Shown here: positions 36,132 through 47,107 of the stretch, one piece after another
Position numbering within the stretch: the stretch's first letter is position 1
Layout: the number at the start of each line of letters is the position of its first letter
Assembly: GCF_050436995.1 (NCBI RefSeq)
Contig: NC_134767.1
Coordinates: forward strand, 2,914,001 to 2,978,000
Length of the DNA: 64,000 nt
Reading direction: 5' to 3'
Source of the DNA: Anticarsia gemmatalis
Lineage: Eukaryota > Arthropoda > Insecta > Lepidoptera > Erebidae
Made by a program: the position numbers and the translations under genes
The notes under the pieces: generated by a model
What the model saw: the letters and a program-made list of their open reading frames with translations, nothing else
The model's database searches: none
What the model was told of the DNA's origin: nothing

Positions 36132-36345
36132 TTAGGTCGGGGAAAAACTCTTTTCGTATTATAGTATGTATGAACTTATAATAAAATCTTTTCTCTACAC
36201 AAAGAAGCTCGATATTTGGGTACTTCACGAGCTCACTGAAAGGAACCTAATGAACTCTACACTCATTTGTGATTCTTGAAGCCAAAGAGATTTTATTACA
36301 AGTTCATACATACTATAATGCGAAAAGACTTTTTCCCTGACCTAA
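36132..36345. mobile_element. Mariner-like MITE, copy 2, with TA duplication
   Basis: TTAGGTCGGGG start and CCCTGACCTAA end, flanked on both sides by TA, the mariner/Tc1 target duplication. Terminal inverted repeats exceed 50 bp. The unique centre (CACGAGCTCACTGAAAGG) lies in the opposite orientation to the copy at 22235-22450. Confidence 0.8.
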
Positions 36346-37125
36346 TACATTAGCCACGTTAATAGTAGTGTCAAAGAAATATTTTCACCTCTGTAATTAG
36401 AGGCGTAACCATCAGTGTGAGTTTATAAAACCTCATTAACCCTAGTTCCTATAAAGACTGTAAGCTGTTAAACATAATAAACGCTTAAAGATGTCTTTTT
36501 CTTCCTTCCAAGTTGACTCGAAGCAAATATTTTTACTAGGAAACGAGTTTTTATGTAATTACTGTGAGAAAATGAGGTCGTTTAATATTGTGAAAATGTT
36601 ATTACGCTGTTTAATTCTATTTGTGTGATGGTTTGAGAGCAACCGTTATGTAATTTTAACTTAAACGTTAGTATAAATATAGATATTCTAAAATTAAATA
36701 ATACAGTAGCTAATTCCTGCGGGCTCACTTTAAAATCATACTAACGATTTCAGAAATAGTCGTCTTCATATTTTTGGAAGAAGTATATATTTTTGCACCC
36801 TTGGTTTTGTACCTCAAGCATAATTAATATCGGTATATTACTTTCTAGATAAAAAGGTGCTAAAACTAAAGCAGCTTTAGTTATTTTCTAAATAAATTGT
36901 TTTAACCTATTACTTAAATGCACTCTATTTCCTTTCTTCTTATAAAAATACACGGCAGCACAGAATTCGCCCTAATGCTGGAATCATTTTAAATTAACTG
37001 GCATAGTTAATTGGTATTATGGTGGCTTATTTCATGATGTTTGCATAAAATTGTGTTTTGTAACTGCCTGAGAGGTTATGACTGTATAAGTGGTAAATAG
37101 CTTACATATATATATTCGCTTAGCC

Positions 37126-37238
37126 TTTGTTCCAAACTATGTTGGAGTCGGCTTCCAGTCACACCGGATGCAGCTGGATACCAGTGTTTTACATGGAGCG
37201 ACTGCCTATCTGACCTCCACAACCCAGTTACTTGGGTA
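37126..37238 (+). repeat. Lepidopteran interspersed repeat, TATGTTGGAGTCGGCTTCCAG family
   Basis: GCTTAGCCTTTGTTCCAAAC, CTATGTTGGAGTCGGCTTCC, CCGGATGCAGCTGGATACC and GACTGCCTATCTGACCTCC are shared with a decayed copy at 54599-54708. It is probably the body of a SINE or the end of a LINE. No coding capacity. Confidence 0.6.
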
Positions 37239-37698
37239 TTAACACGATAAGTGGTAAATAGCTTACCTGAATCAATCTATCCATATCTTAGTCCCGATAA
37301 TGTGTAATATATACGATACTTTTAAAGAAATTGGGTAACCATTACTACTTAGAAACAAAAGTGGTATAATTTTGGTGACAGATAAATTTTTAGCGTACTC
37401 ATAACAACAAAATAATTTGTCTTCGTATAACATTGTCGGTACCGTGGATTCTTAAGGCGGTCATTCAAATAAAAGGATGTAGTGCTCTCAAGGACACATC
37501 ACTCGACTATGAAGAGGGATATTCGAATATCCTCGTTCACTCTTTCCTCATTCCTATATCCTCTATTTTTCATATTTTGGTTTGTATTTTATTTTTGCCC
37601 AGATGGTATACGCTTAATGGATTTTTAACCGCATTTATTTTATAAGAAGTGTATTTTTAGTTTTTTATTATTCAAGTTATCCAAACTTTATATTAAAA
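37239..37698. other. Intergenic DNA, nothing recognised
   Basis: A 70-codon frame at 37433-37645 has no domain or ATG-supported start. No repeat seen. Confidence 0.4.
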
Positions 37699-37870
37699 CT
37701 AGCTTTCCGCCCGGAATATCTTTCCCTTCGGGAATGAATTTCCAAAAATCCTTTCTTAGTGCCCTTCTACACTTTCTACAAAATCTTTATACTAAGTTTC
37801 AACTTTCTACGCTCAGTAGTTTCGGCTGTACGTTATCCATCAGTCACTCAGTGACGGAAGAGTTTTATAT
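37699..37870 (-). mobile_element. Helitron-like short element
   Basis: Starts on the plus strand with CTAGCTTTCCGCCCGGAATA and contains ACTTTCTACGCTCAGTAGTT and CATCAGTCACTCAGTGACGG, typical of short lepidopteran CTAG-ended elements. The far end is not clear. Confidence 0.4.
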
Positions 37871-39563
37871 TTATGATTATTGATTTAAATCGACGAAGTG
37901 AAAGTTAACCATTAGTGTATCAAAATTAATTTTGAATAGGGTTATTTATTTAATGTCTGTGTCCAAAAAGCATCCTTGATTAAGCTGTTAAATTAAGCAG
38001 TAGTAAAGAAACCCTTAAGCCTAACATCAAGACATTAGCCCACCCACTTTTGTATGCCCACTTTATTACTCGTAAAATTATTGTTTATATTCCAACACCC
38101 TTATAAATATGGAAACGGCTGTTCGTACTTTCCTAGTGGCTTATTCCCTCACTCCTGTGTGAAATGGGCTTAATAATGAGTATTATTGAATTAATTTTAA
38201 GACCTTTTGTTTTATAGGTACGATTATGAAACGAGCCTGAAACGGTTTCGTTGATAAGGTTTTCAGGGTTTTCGGCTTGTGATAGTTTGCCACTAGGGTG
38301 ATAAATATTCATGTGACGTTTTATGCTCACAATGGCTGGTAGAATTATTATTATGAAACAGTTTTTTTATAACGGTGTTATACAATCGCTTAGGTGAACT
38401 ACAGTATATTGGATAAAAATAGTAAAAAATTTAGAAGTTTGTGATCACCGTTATTTGATGTTTTGTTTGTCCAAAAGTAAAAATATTTAACAATTAGAAA
38501 CAATTTGAATTCAAATCTCGTTTGTAGTTATCTTAAGCTTATTAAAAAACTCATGTGGATTGATTAGCCTTTATTTTCTTATTAATATAATATATATTAA
38601 TAACTGATCTTCTCTTTACCTAACCAAAATTATAAATTTTTTTTTCTACGATTTCTTCAATGGTTAAAGTGGTTGATAACAGTTTTTGATCTATAAATGA
38701 GTGTATTAAGGCAACTAATATAACGAGTATCAACAGTTAGCATCAAAGCCTTCACGTTGGCAATGTTTCCAGCTAGCGAAATAGGTTCAAAACAGCACTT
38801 GTGTTTGTGGAATCGTCATTTCGGATGTTTTGTTTGTTCTGTGTGTAAATGATCGGGATAACGGTGATTGGTCGGTTTTGGTCAAGCTGTTTTAGATCGC
38901 TACTGATAGGGTAGTTGACTAGACAAATCAGCTACTCTTTATGAAATGTTAAAATGCATTTCGGTATAGAAATACGACATAGTGACAACGCTTAGTGGTT
39001 TTGATGATTGTATACTTGCAAAAGTACCCGCGATGCGAGTTTATTCCTGAATTTACAAATTTTGAAGCAATTAGAAAAATATGTTTTGAAATAATATGTA
39101 AATAAAAATTATTTTATTTCGCTCATTTAATTTAAGGGGTTACTATATTTCGCCCTTGACTTCAATCGAATAAACCTTCTGTCTGAAAACAGTTAATCGA
39201 TTTCAATAACTTCTGCACTCATTCCTAATTTGTACCCATTTTTTTGCACTAGTATCCAATTACAACAGTTTTTCCGAACATGCAAATAAAAACAAAAATA
39301 TTTACGAAAATGCCCTATAAACAAATGAACAATATAGACGGCATTTTCCTTAACAGCAAATAAATCGGTCGAGGCTCAGTGATCGCGGCCATTGATGTAC
39401 GATGTCATTTGTCAATATGTTTGTGGACAGAACTGGAAAAATGCCAGCAGTCCCAAGTAGGCTTAGAAATAGCAGATGCTGAGGTTTTTGGCATCGGTAG
39501 AACGGCAGAAAATAATTTTAAAGAGGAAATAAATACTATCTTATTTTGAATTGCAGCCCATCC
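37871..39563. other. Intergenic DNA, nothing recognised
   Basis: AT-rich with no supportable gene. A 65-codon minus-strand frame (38133-38330) is not convincing. Confidence 0.4.
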
Positions 39564-39740
39564 GTAGCGCAATTCTCTACTGTCGGTACTGTCGAGTATC
39601 GAGAGGTTGACATTTAAAATGTACTGCCAAAATATTTCTTTCTAAAAATCTGTTTAGCGCCTCCACCGGAATCCGTAATTCCGGTAGAGGCGCTAAACAG
39701 ATTTTCGTGTAAAACTTTTCGATAGCTAGCCGTTTGTCGA
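39564..39740 (+). mobile_element. GTAGCGC-ended MITE, copy with enlarged hairpin
   Basis: The left end GTAGCGCAATTCTCTACT is the exact reverse complement of the right end AGTAGAGAATTGCGCTAC inferred from sibling copies. Inside, TCGGTACTGTCGAGTATCG, TTGACATTTAAAATGTACTG and CGATAGCTAGCCG are intact. The middle contains a near-perfect inverted repeat at 39645-39705 (see findings). The right terminus is eroded. Confidence 0.7.
39645..39705. repeat. 28-bp inverted repeat with 5-nt loop
   Basis: Arms 39645-39672 and 39678-39705 pair at 27 of 28 positions around the loop CCGTA. The arms contain CTGTTTAGCGCCTC and GAGGCGCTAAACAG. It lies within the MITE and appears to arise from duplication and inversion of its GAGGCGCTAA segment. 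Confidence 0.8.
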
Positions 39741-39799
39741 ACAAATTGATAGGATGTAATTGTCTGCCTGTAGAATAATTGACCACTTAAGTCAACATG

Positions 39800-39940
39800 C
39801 CACTACAATTTTACGCAAGTAGGTTGTAAGTTTGATTTCCAAACAGAGTAGATATACGATATGTATTAATATAATTTGATATTTCGCGTCTCTATTTTAT
39901 CTCCGTTGTTTGTGTGTTAGTGAAGGCCCCGGAATTTAAA
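39800..39940 (+). mobile_element. Decayed tRNA-derived SINE
   Basis: GTTTGATTTCCAAACAGAG, CCGTTGTTTGTGTGTTAGTG and AAGGCCCCGG correspond to the B box and body of the SINE at 9374-9570. The A box is not clear. Confidence 0.4.
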
Positions 39941-40352
39941 CAAGTTATTTATACAGAAGTAATCGTTTAAATTAATCTTAAAAACATAATATATTTGCGA
40001 CCTCGTAACTACGGTGACAACGGAACAGCAAAATATCTACAAACGCACAATTAGAAACCAAACCCGAAGGAAGCGTAGGCGGCTATTTATAATAGTAAAA
40101 ATGTATTTATATACAAGCTGTTTAAGCGTACATAATAGGAACTAGATACGATCCTTTCATATCGGTCCCAAAACGGTTTAAGTCCCTCTCGCTATTATAT
40201 AAATATATAATAAGGATCTATAAAGGGAATCGGTTTTTAAGTGATAGGTTTGTTGCGTGTTACATGGAAAGGTAATATGGAAAAGAGAGTATTTTGTATA
40301 AATACTTGTAGTTTCTGACGGTGTTTTATTTTCATTAAGCCTTAAGTAATTA
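39941..40352. other. Intergenic DNA, nothing recognised
   Basis: No gene or repeat supported. Confidence 0.4.
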
Positions 40353-40526
40353 GTAGCAAGATTCTGTAACATTATCGACTATTGACAACCTGCTAACAAT
40401 CGATAAAATGGTCTATGAAAATGTGTGGTCAGCGCCTCTAACGGGCGCCATTGGAACTACTTTTACGGTGCATTTTAAATGACAAACTCTCGATACTCGA
40501 TTGTATTGACTGTAGACGAAGCTAAC
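40353..40526 (-). mobile_element. GTAGCGC-ended MITE, reverse copy
   Basis: GTAGCAAGATTCTGTAAC start, then TCAGCGCCTCTAACGGGCG, ATTTTAAATGACAAACTCTCG and GACTGTAGACGAAGCTAAC. Confidence 0.6.
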
Positions 40527-41058
40527 ATTCTAGAGATTATAATTATCAGTTTGACTTTATAATTATGTCAACACTAGTTTTTTTGTAGTTTAACGCCTAA
40601 AGCATTATCCCAAGAAATGCGAAAGTAACTCTTTCGGCCTTTAGTTTACGCTTTTATTTTGCTAGTCTGAGATGTTCTTTCAAGTTATATCAAATTGAGA
40701 GAGTTGCCATAGTTTGCTTTACTAATAAATAAACTAAAATCAGATGTACCGGAGTTTAAACTTGTTTAACATAGACTAATGTTGGTTGAGTAAATTATAA
40801 ATAAGTGTTCTGGCTTCCGGGTAATGTCTAACAGCTAATGCAAGGGCTCATCCTGAAGTTTCAGGTTCTATTTTCGGGGAAAATAGCGTTTGAAAGCGGG
40901 AGTTTCTCTGAGTTTCTCAATATGAAAATTTCTTGGAAATGCCTTGCCTGCAATATTTATTTAGATAATGTTAAGAGGAAATTTTGAGTTATATTCTAAA
41001 CGATATATGTCTAGCGTAAAATATAAGATTTTGATATATGCAATTAGAATATAAAGAA
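40527..41058. other. Intergenic DNA, nothing recognised
   Basis: No gene or repeat supported. Confidence 0.4.
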
Positions 41059-41250
41059 CTAGCTTTTGCCCGCGACTTTGTCTGTGTGAAAGGAATTCCT
41101 ATGATAAGAAAAATCCTGTGTTAATCGAAGTTATAAACTATTTGTGTATCATTTAATTTTGTTAAATTCCGTAATGTAGCTTTTCGTGAAAGAGTTATAA
41201 ATACATCCATTCTCACAAACTTTCGCATTTATAATACTAGTAGGAATAGA
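41059..41250 (-). mobile_element. Short Helitron-like element, ATGCGAAAG type, reverse
   Basis: CTAGCTTTTGCCCGCGACTT at the left and AAACTTTCGCATTTATAATA then CTAGTAGGAATAGA at the right, the reverse of the layout at 12014-12223. Confidence 0.55.
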
Positions 41251-41683
41251 CGTCAGACAAAAATAAGTTTTTCTATCCGAATTAAAAATGGTCATGAGCT
41301 ATCATAAAATAAATATTTTCTTGTATCAATCTCACACCTATATTACGACCCACAAAAAGCCTTACTGCACCATCAAGTGTCAATGACCTTACCCAACCTC
41401 AATAAAACTTATCACGAAAAAAACTATGTTATCAATAGTCTACGTGACGTTTACTTATCTGTCCCCTGACAGGAAAAAATCGTGGTAAAAGACAAAAAGA
41501 GACAGAAAAAATAAAGGTTTTTTGAAAAATTACTATATTAAGTGAAGAACCCAAAACGGGTATTACTCATGGTATATGGGTAGACATTGATACTGCCAAC
41601 GGTTTTTGAAGCCCTGGTAATATGGTGTCCCTAAAGTTGTGGTGAGGTTAGTAGCGTGGAGTCGACATTAATTTATATACACG
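41251..41683. other. Intergenic DNA, nothing recognised
   Basis: No gene or repeat supported. Confidence 0.4.
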
Positions 41684-41862
41684 ACTAGCTGACCCGGCAA
41701 ACGTTGTTTTGCCATGTAAATTAAAAATATATTGTCACTTAGGGGTATGAAAAATAGATGTTGGCCGATTCTCAGACCTATTCAATATGCTCACAAAATT
41801 TCATGAGAATCGGTCCAGTCGTTTAAGAGAAGTTCATTGACATACACACTTACAGAAGAATT
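41684..41862 (-). mobile_element. Helitron-like element, CGGCAAACGTTG type, reverse
   Basis: CTAGCTGACCCGGCAAACGT at the left (the 3' end) and GTCGTTTAAGAGAAGTTC then ATTGACATACACACTTACAG at the right. A relative in the opposite orientation is at 46485-46663. The next Helitron starts 3 bp further on. Confidence 0.6.
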
Positions 41863-41865
41863 ATA

Positions 41866-42115
41866 TCTATACTAATATTATAAAGCTGAAGAGTTTGTTT
41901 GTTTGTTTGAACGCGCTAATCTCAGGACCTAGAGGTCCGATTTGGAAAATTCTTTCAGTGTTAGATAGCCCATTTATCGAGGAAGGTTATAGGTTATATA
42001 TCATCACGCTACTACCAAAAGGAGCAGAGTAACAGTAAAAAATGTTACAAAAACGGGGAAAATTTTGACCCATTCTCTCTTAAGTGACGCAAGCGAAGTT
42101 GCGCGGGTCAGCTAG
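41866..42115 (+). mobile_element. Short Helitron, GAAGAGTTTG family
   Basis: TCTATACTAATATTATAAAG start after A. CGCAAGCGAAGTTGCG hairpin and GGGTCAG-CTAG end before T. It is a well-preserved copy and a good reference for the array-bearing relative at 42814-45999. Confidence 0.8.
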
Positions 42116-42813
42116 TAATATATATAAAGATAAAACAAGTATAAATCTAGCTGACTACACAACTAACAGGAGACACATACGATCCATTATACAAAATTAA
42201 TTGTATGAATAAAAGGATGACTTTTGATACAGTACATTTTTTAACAGCCGTTTATATCAAAGTACGTCATCATATTTGAAAAACCTAAAAATTTCTAAGC
42301 AAAATTTTTTGTTAACCAATGTACAGCCATAAAATAATACGAATCGTTTTTAAAAGAAGCAAAATTAAGTCAAATACTACAATTAAATTACAAATCACGA
42401 AAATAAGTACCGAATGAAAATGAGTTCAAACATTTGACTATCTCAAAACTCAAACAATAACAATACAAATATTAATTTAGCTCTCCAAAAAGTCACATCT
42501 AAAACCGAAACACACCTTCAAGTGCACAGTTTCTAAGTAACTTGTTACTTCGCAACTTAGCAGTATAATGTTTCTGAAACAAGTTTATTACTTAAAGACA
42601 TCTTGTTTGAACTTGTAACGAACTTGTTCGAGTAGAAAAAGTGTTGGGGAAAAGGCCTGAATTAGTTATGTCATCGTGATGCGGCTTGACCGGGTGGATT
42701 GATGTTCTATACAATTTCCCAGAAAAATATATAACGGCAATCGGGTAAATAACGTTCTATTGATAAAATTGGAAACACTGATGTCTTTCTCAATACTTAA
42801 AATCGTTACCAAA
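42116..42813. other. Intergenic DNA, nothing recognised
   Basis: AT-rich and gene-free. Confidence 0.4.
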
Positions 42814-45800
42814 TCTATACTTATTACTTATTACTTATTACTTATTACTTATTACTTATTACTTATTACTTATTACTTATTACTTATTACTTATTACTTA
42901 TTACTTATTACTTATTACTTATTACTTATTACTTATTACTTATTACTTATTACTTATTACTTATTACTTATTACTTATTACTTATTACTTATTACTTATT
43001 ACTTATTACTTATTACTTATTACTTATTACTTATTACTTCTTACTTATTACTTATTACTTATTACTTATTACTTCTTACTTATTACTTATTACTTATTAC
43101 TTATTACTTATTACTTATTACTTATTACTTATTACTTATTACTTATTACTTATTACTTATTACTTATTACTTATTACTTATTACTTATTACTTATTACTT
43201 ATTACTTATTACTTATTACTTATTACTTATTACTTATTACTTATTACTTATTACTTATTACTTATTACTTATTACTTATTACTTATTACTTATTACTTAT
43301 TACTTATTACTTATTACTTATTACTTATTACTTATTACTTATTACTTATTACTTATTACTTATTACTTATTACTTATTACTTATTACTTATTACTTATTA
43401 CTTATTACTTATTACTTATTACTTATTACTTATTACTTATTACTTATTACTTATTACTTATTACTTATTACTTATTACTTATTACTTATTACTTATTACT
43501 TATTACTTATTACTTATTACTTATTACTTATTACTTATTACTTATTACTTATTACTTATTACTTATTACTTATTACTTATTACTTATTACTTATTACTTA
43601 TTACTTATTACTTATTACTTATTACTTATTACTTATTACTTATTACTTATTACTTATTACTTATTACTTATTACTTATTACTTATTACTTATTACTTATT
43701 ACTTATTACTTATTACTTATTACTTATTACTTATTACTTATTACTTATTACTTATTACTTATTACTTATTACTTATTACTTATTACTTATTACTTATTAC
43801 TTATTACTTATTACTTATTACTTATTACTTATTACTTATTACTTATTACTTATTACTTATTACTTATTACTTATTACTTATTACTTATTACTTATTACTT
43901 ATTACTTATTACTTATTACTTATTACTTATTACTTATTACTTATTACTTATTACTTATTACTTATTACTTATTACTTATTACTTATTACTTATTACTTAT
44001 TACTTATTACTTATTACTTATTACTTATTACTTATTACTTATTACTTATTACTTATTACTTATTACTTATTACTTATTACTTATTACTTATTACTTATTA
44101 CTTATTACTTATTACTTATTACTTATTACTTATTACTTATTACTTATTACTTATTACTTATTACTTATTACTTATTACTTATTACTTATTACTTATTACT
44201 TATTACTTATTACTTATTACTTATTACTTATTACTTATTACTTATTACTTATTACTTATTACTTATTACTTATTACTTATTACTTATTACTTATTACTTA
44301 TTACTTATTACTTATTACTTATTACTTATTACTTATTACTTATTACTTATTACTTATTACTTATTACTTATTACTTATTACTTATTACTTATTACTTATT
44401 ACTTATTACTTATTACTTATTACTTATTACTTATTACTTATTACTTATTACTTATTACTTATTACTTATTACTTATTACTTATTACTTATTACTTATTAC
44501 TTATTACTTATTACTTATTACTTATTACTTATTACTTATTACTTATTACTTATTACTTATTACTTATTACTTATTACTTATTACTTATTACTTATTACTT
44601 ATTACTTATTACTTATTACTTATTACTTATTACTTATTACTTATTACTTATTACTTATTACTTATTACTTATTACTTATTACTTATTACTTATTACTTAT
44701 TACTTATTACTTATTACTTATTACTTATTACTTATTACTTATTACTTATTACTTATTACTTATTACTTATTACTTATTACTTATTACTTATTACTTATTA
44801 CTTATTACTTATTACTTATTACTTATTACTTATTACTTATTACTTATTACTTATTACTTATTACTTATTACTTATTACTTATTACTTATTACTTATTACT
44901 TATTACTTATTACTTATTACTTATTACTTATTACTTATTACTTATTACTTATTACTTATTACTTATTACTTATTACTTATTACTTATTACTTATTACTTA
45001 TTACTTATTACTTATTACTTATTACTTATTACTTATTACTTATTACTTATTACTTATTACTTATTACTTATTACTTATTACTTATTACTTATTACTTATT
45101 ACTTATTACTTATTACTTATTACTTATTACTTATTACTTATTACTTATTACTTATTACTTATTACTTATTACTTATTACTTATTACTTATTACTTATTAC
45201 TTATTACTTATTACTTATTACTTATTACTTATTACTTATTACTTATTACTTATTACTTATTACTTATTACTTATTACTTATATTACTTATTACTTATTAC
45301 TTATTACTTATTACTTATTACTTATTACTTATATTACTTATTACTTATTACTTATTACTTATTACTTATTACTTATTACTTATATTACTTATTACTTATT
45401 ACTTATTACTTATTACTTATTACTTATTACTTATTACTTATATTACTTATTACTTATTACTTATTACTTATATTACTTATTACTTATTACTTATTACTTA
45501 TATTACTTATTACTTATTACTTATTACTTATATTACTTATTACTTATTACTTATTACTTATTACTTATTACTTATTACTTATTACTTATTACTTATTACT
45601 TATTACTTATTACTTATTACTTATTACTTATTACTTATTACTTATTACTTATTACTTATTACTTATTACTTATTACTTATTACTTATTACTTATTACTTA
45701 TTACTTATTACTTATTACTTATTACTTATTACTTATATTACTTATAATATTATAAAGCTGAAGAGTTTGTTTGATTGTTTGTTTGTTTGTTTGAACGCGC

Positions 45801-45999
45801 TAATCTCAAAAACTACTGATCCGATTTGAAAAATTCTTTCAGTGTTAGATAGCCCATTTATCAAGGAAGGTTATAGGCCATATATCATTACGCTACGACT
45901 AGTAGGAGCAGAGTACCAGTTAAAAATGTTCCAAAAACGGGGAAAAATTTGACCCATTGTCTCTTATGTGACGCAAGCGAAGTTGCGCGGGTCGGCTAG
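42814..45999 (+). mobile_element. Helitron-family element with a 2.9-kb array in its 5' terminus
   Basis: The left edge reads A|TCTATACT, identical to the first eight bases of the GAAGAGTTTG Helitrons. The array follows at once. The right side resumes with AATATTATAAAGCTGAAGAG and continues to CGCAAGCGAAGTTGCG, GGGTCGG and CTAG before T. In the intact relative at 41866 the same bases are contiguous (TCTATACT-AATATTATAAAG). I infer that the tandem array grew inside the element between base 8 and base 9 of its 5' end. Confidence 0.7.
42818..45746 (+). repeat. Heptanucleotide tandem array (TTATTAC)n, about 2.9 kb
   Basis: Roughly 415 head-to-tail copies of a 7-bp unit. The core is essentially perfect. 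Variants cluster at the edges: two TTACTTC substitutions near the left end (about 43036-43076), and at the right end 9-bp units with an extra AT at about 45281, 45332, 45383, 45441, 45471, 45501, 45531 and 45735. Spacings of 51, 51, 58, 30, 30 and 30 bp show higher-order repeats. Because three units make 21 bp, one frame stays open for 995 codons (repeating YYLLLIT). That is an arithmetic artefact, not a protein. Confidence 0.95.
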
Positions 46000-46484
46000 T
46001 TCTATAATAAAATATAAGTACAATAAATTAAAAGGTCTTGAACTTTAGATTCCCAGTGTTTTCATGATGGAAATACTATTTACGGTATTTGGTCTCGGAC
46101 CCAGTGATCAAACAAAGGGAAAGTGTAATTTTCTAAGCGACTCAAAACGCGTTTTCAATTTAAATCAGTATTTGAATTAAAAGAAAGTCTTTTAGACAAA
46201 ACATAAATACACTTAGTCAAAAGGCGCCTTTAACATCAGGAAATAGATCTAAGTTTAAAGACCTATAGAACTCGGCTTGTAAGAAAAGTTCTAATTAAAA
46301 CTACGCTGAACTTTTTCAAGATAAAAAAAGGTGTCTGCTGCAACTGACACCACGCCTGTAAGCGTCGCGGAGTTCGGCCAGAGCCCTATCAAATAGACGA
46401 ACATCAATATTAATTTCAATTTATCTGAAAAAGAGCATTTAGATTGCATGATTTTTACTTTACAATCTTTATAATATATATATT
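46000..46484. other. Intergenic DNA, nothing recognised
   Basis: No gene or repeat supported. Confidence 0.4.
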
Positions 46485-46663
46485 ATTATAATTCTTCTGT
46501 AAGTGTGTATGTCACTGAACTTCTCTTAAACGACTGGTCCGATTTTGATGAAATTTTTTGTGTGTGTTCAAGGAGATCTGAGAATGGTTTAGATTATTAA
46601 AAAAAGTTTAAAATTTTCAAATTAAAGACGTGTAGACAGGACAACGTCTGTCGGGTCCGCTAG
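46485..46663 (+). mobile_element. Helitron-like element, CGGCAAACGTTG type
   Basis: CTTCTGTAAGTGTGTATGTC near the left, AAACGACTGGTCCGATTTTG in the middle, and CAACGTCTGTCGGGTCCG-CTAG end before T. It is the reverse of 41684-41862. Confidence 0.55.
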
Positions 46664-46800
46664 TGTTATTATATACTTATTTTAACGATGAAAAATCTAA
46701 TGAAATCTTGCTTTAGGCACGCAATGTTTGTTAAAACAGTTCTTAAAGATGTTGAGTCTCCAACTTAGGTAGGGTAGAGAGTTAGCATATAAGCGTAAGC

Positions 46801-46850
46801 CTCCCTCATTCGAGGAGGACATCCTTGCCTAGTACTGGGGCAGTTATGGC
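46801..46850 (+). mobile_element. SINE fragment
   Basis: On the plus strand it reads CCTCCCTCATTCGAGGAGGA then GCCTAGTACTGGGGCAG, the tail of the 13489-13790 family in the opposite orientation. Confidence 0.4.
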
Positions 46851-46933
46851 TAAACGTATGTTTTATGAAATCGGTAGTATGCTACAAATATTGAAAGCCG
46901 GATCTATAGAGCAGTCAGTAATGTATCCGAGTT

Positions 46934-47107
46934 TAGAAGCTTGATTCTCTACTACTATTAACTACCAACAACCGGCTAGTAATCGAAAAAAAAATATGAA
47001 AATCTGATCAGCGCCTCTGACGGGCGTCGTAGGAACTATTTTGGCAGTACATTTTCAATGTCTAGCTTTCGAAACTCGACCGTACCGACCGTAAAGAATC
47101 GCGCTAC
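46934..47107 (-). mobile_element. GTAGCGC-ended MITE, reverse copy
   Basis: GAAGCTTGATTCTCTACTAC, CAACCGGCTAGTAATCG, ATCAGCGCCTCTGACGGGCG and CCGTAAAGAATCGCGCTAC. The right terminus is intact. The 62-codon frame at 47058-47246 starts inside it and is not a gene. Confidence 0.65.

Noticed and set aside
42818..45746. CRISPR array
   Set aside because: The repeat is a continuous 7-bp tandem without spacers, in an animal genome.
42760..45747. 995-codon open frame repeating YYLLLIT
   Set aside because: It is the translation of the 7-bp tandem array. Three units make 21 bp, so a stop never arises. There is no coding signal.
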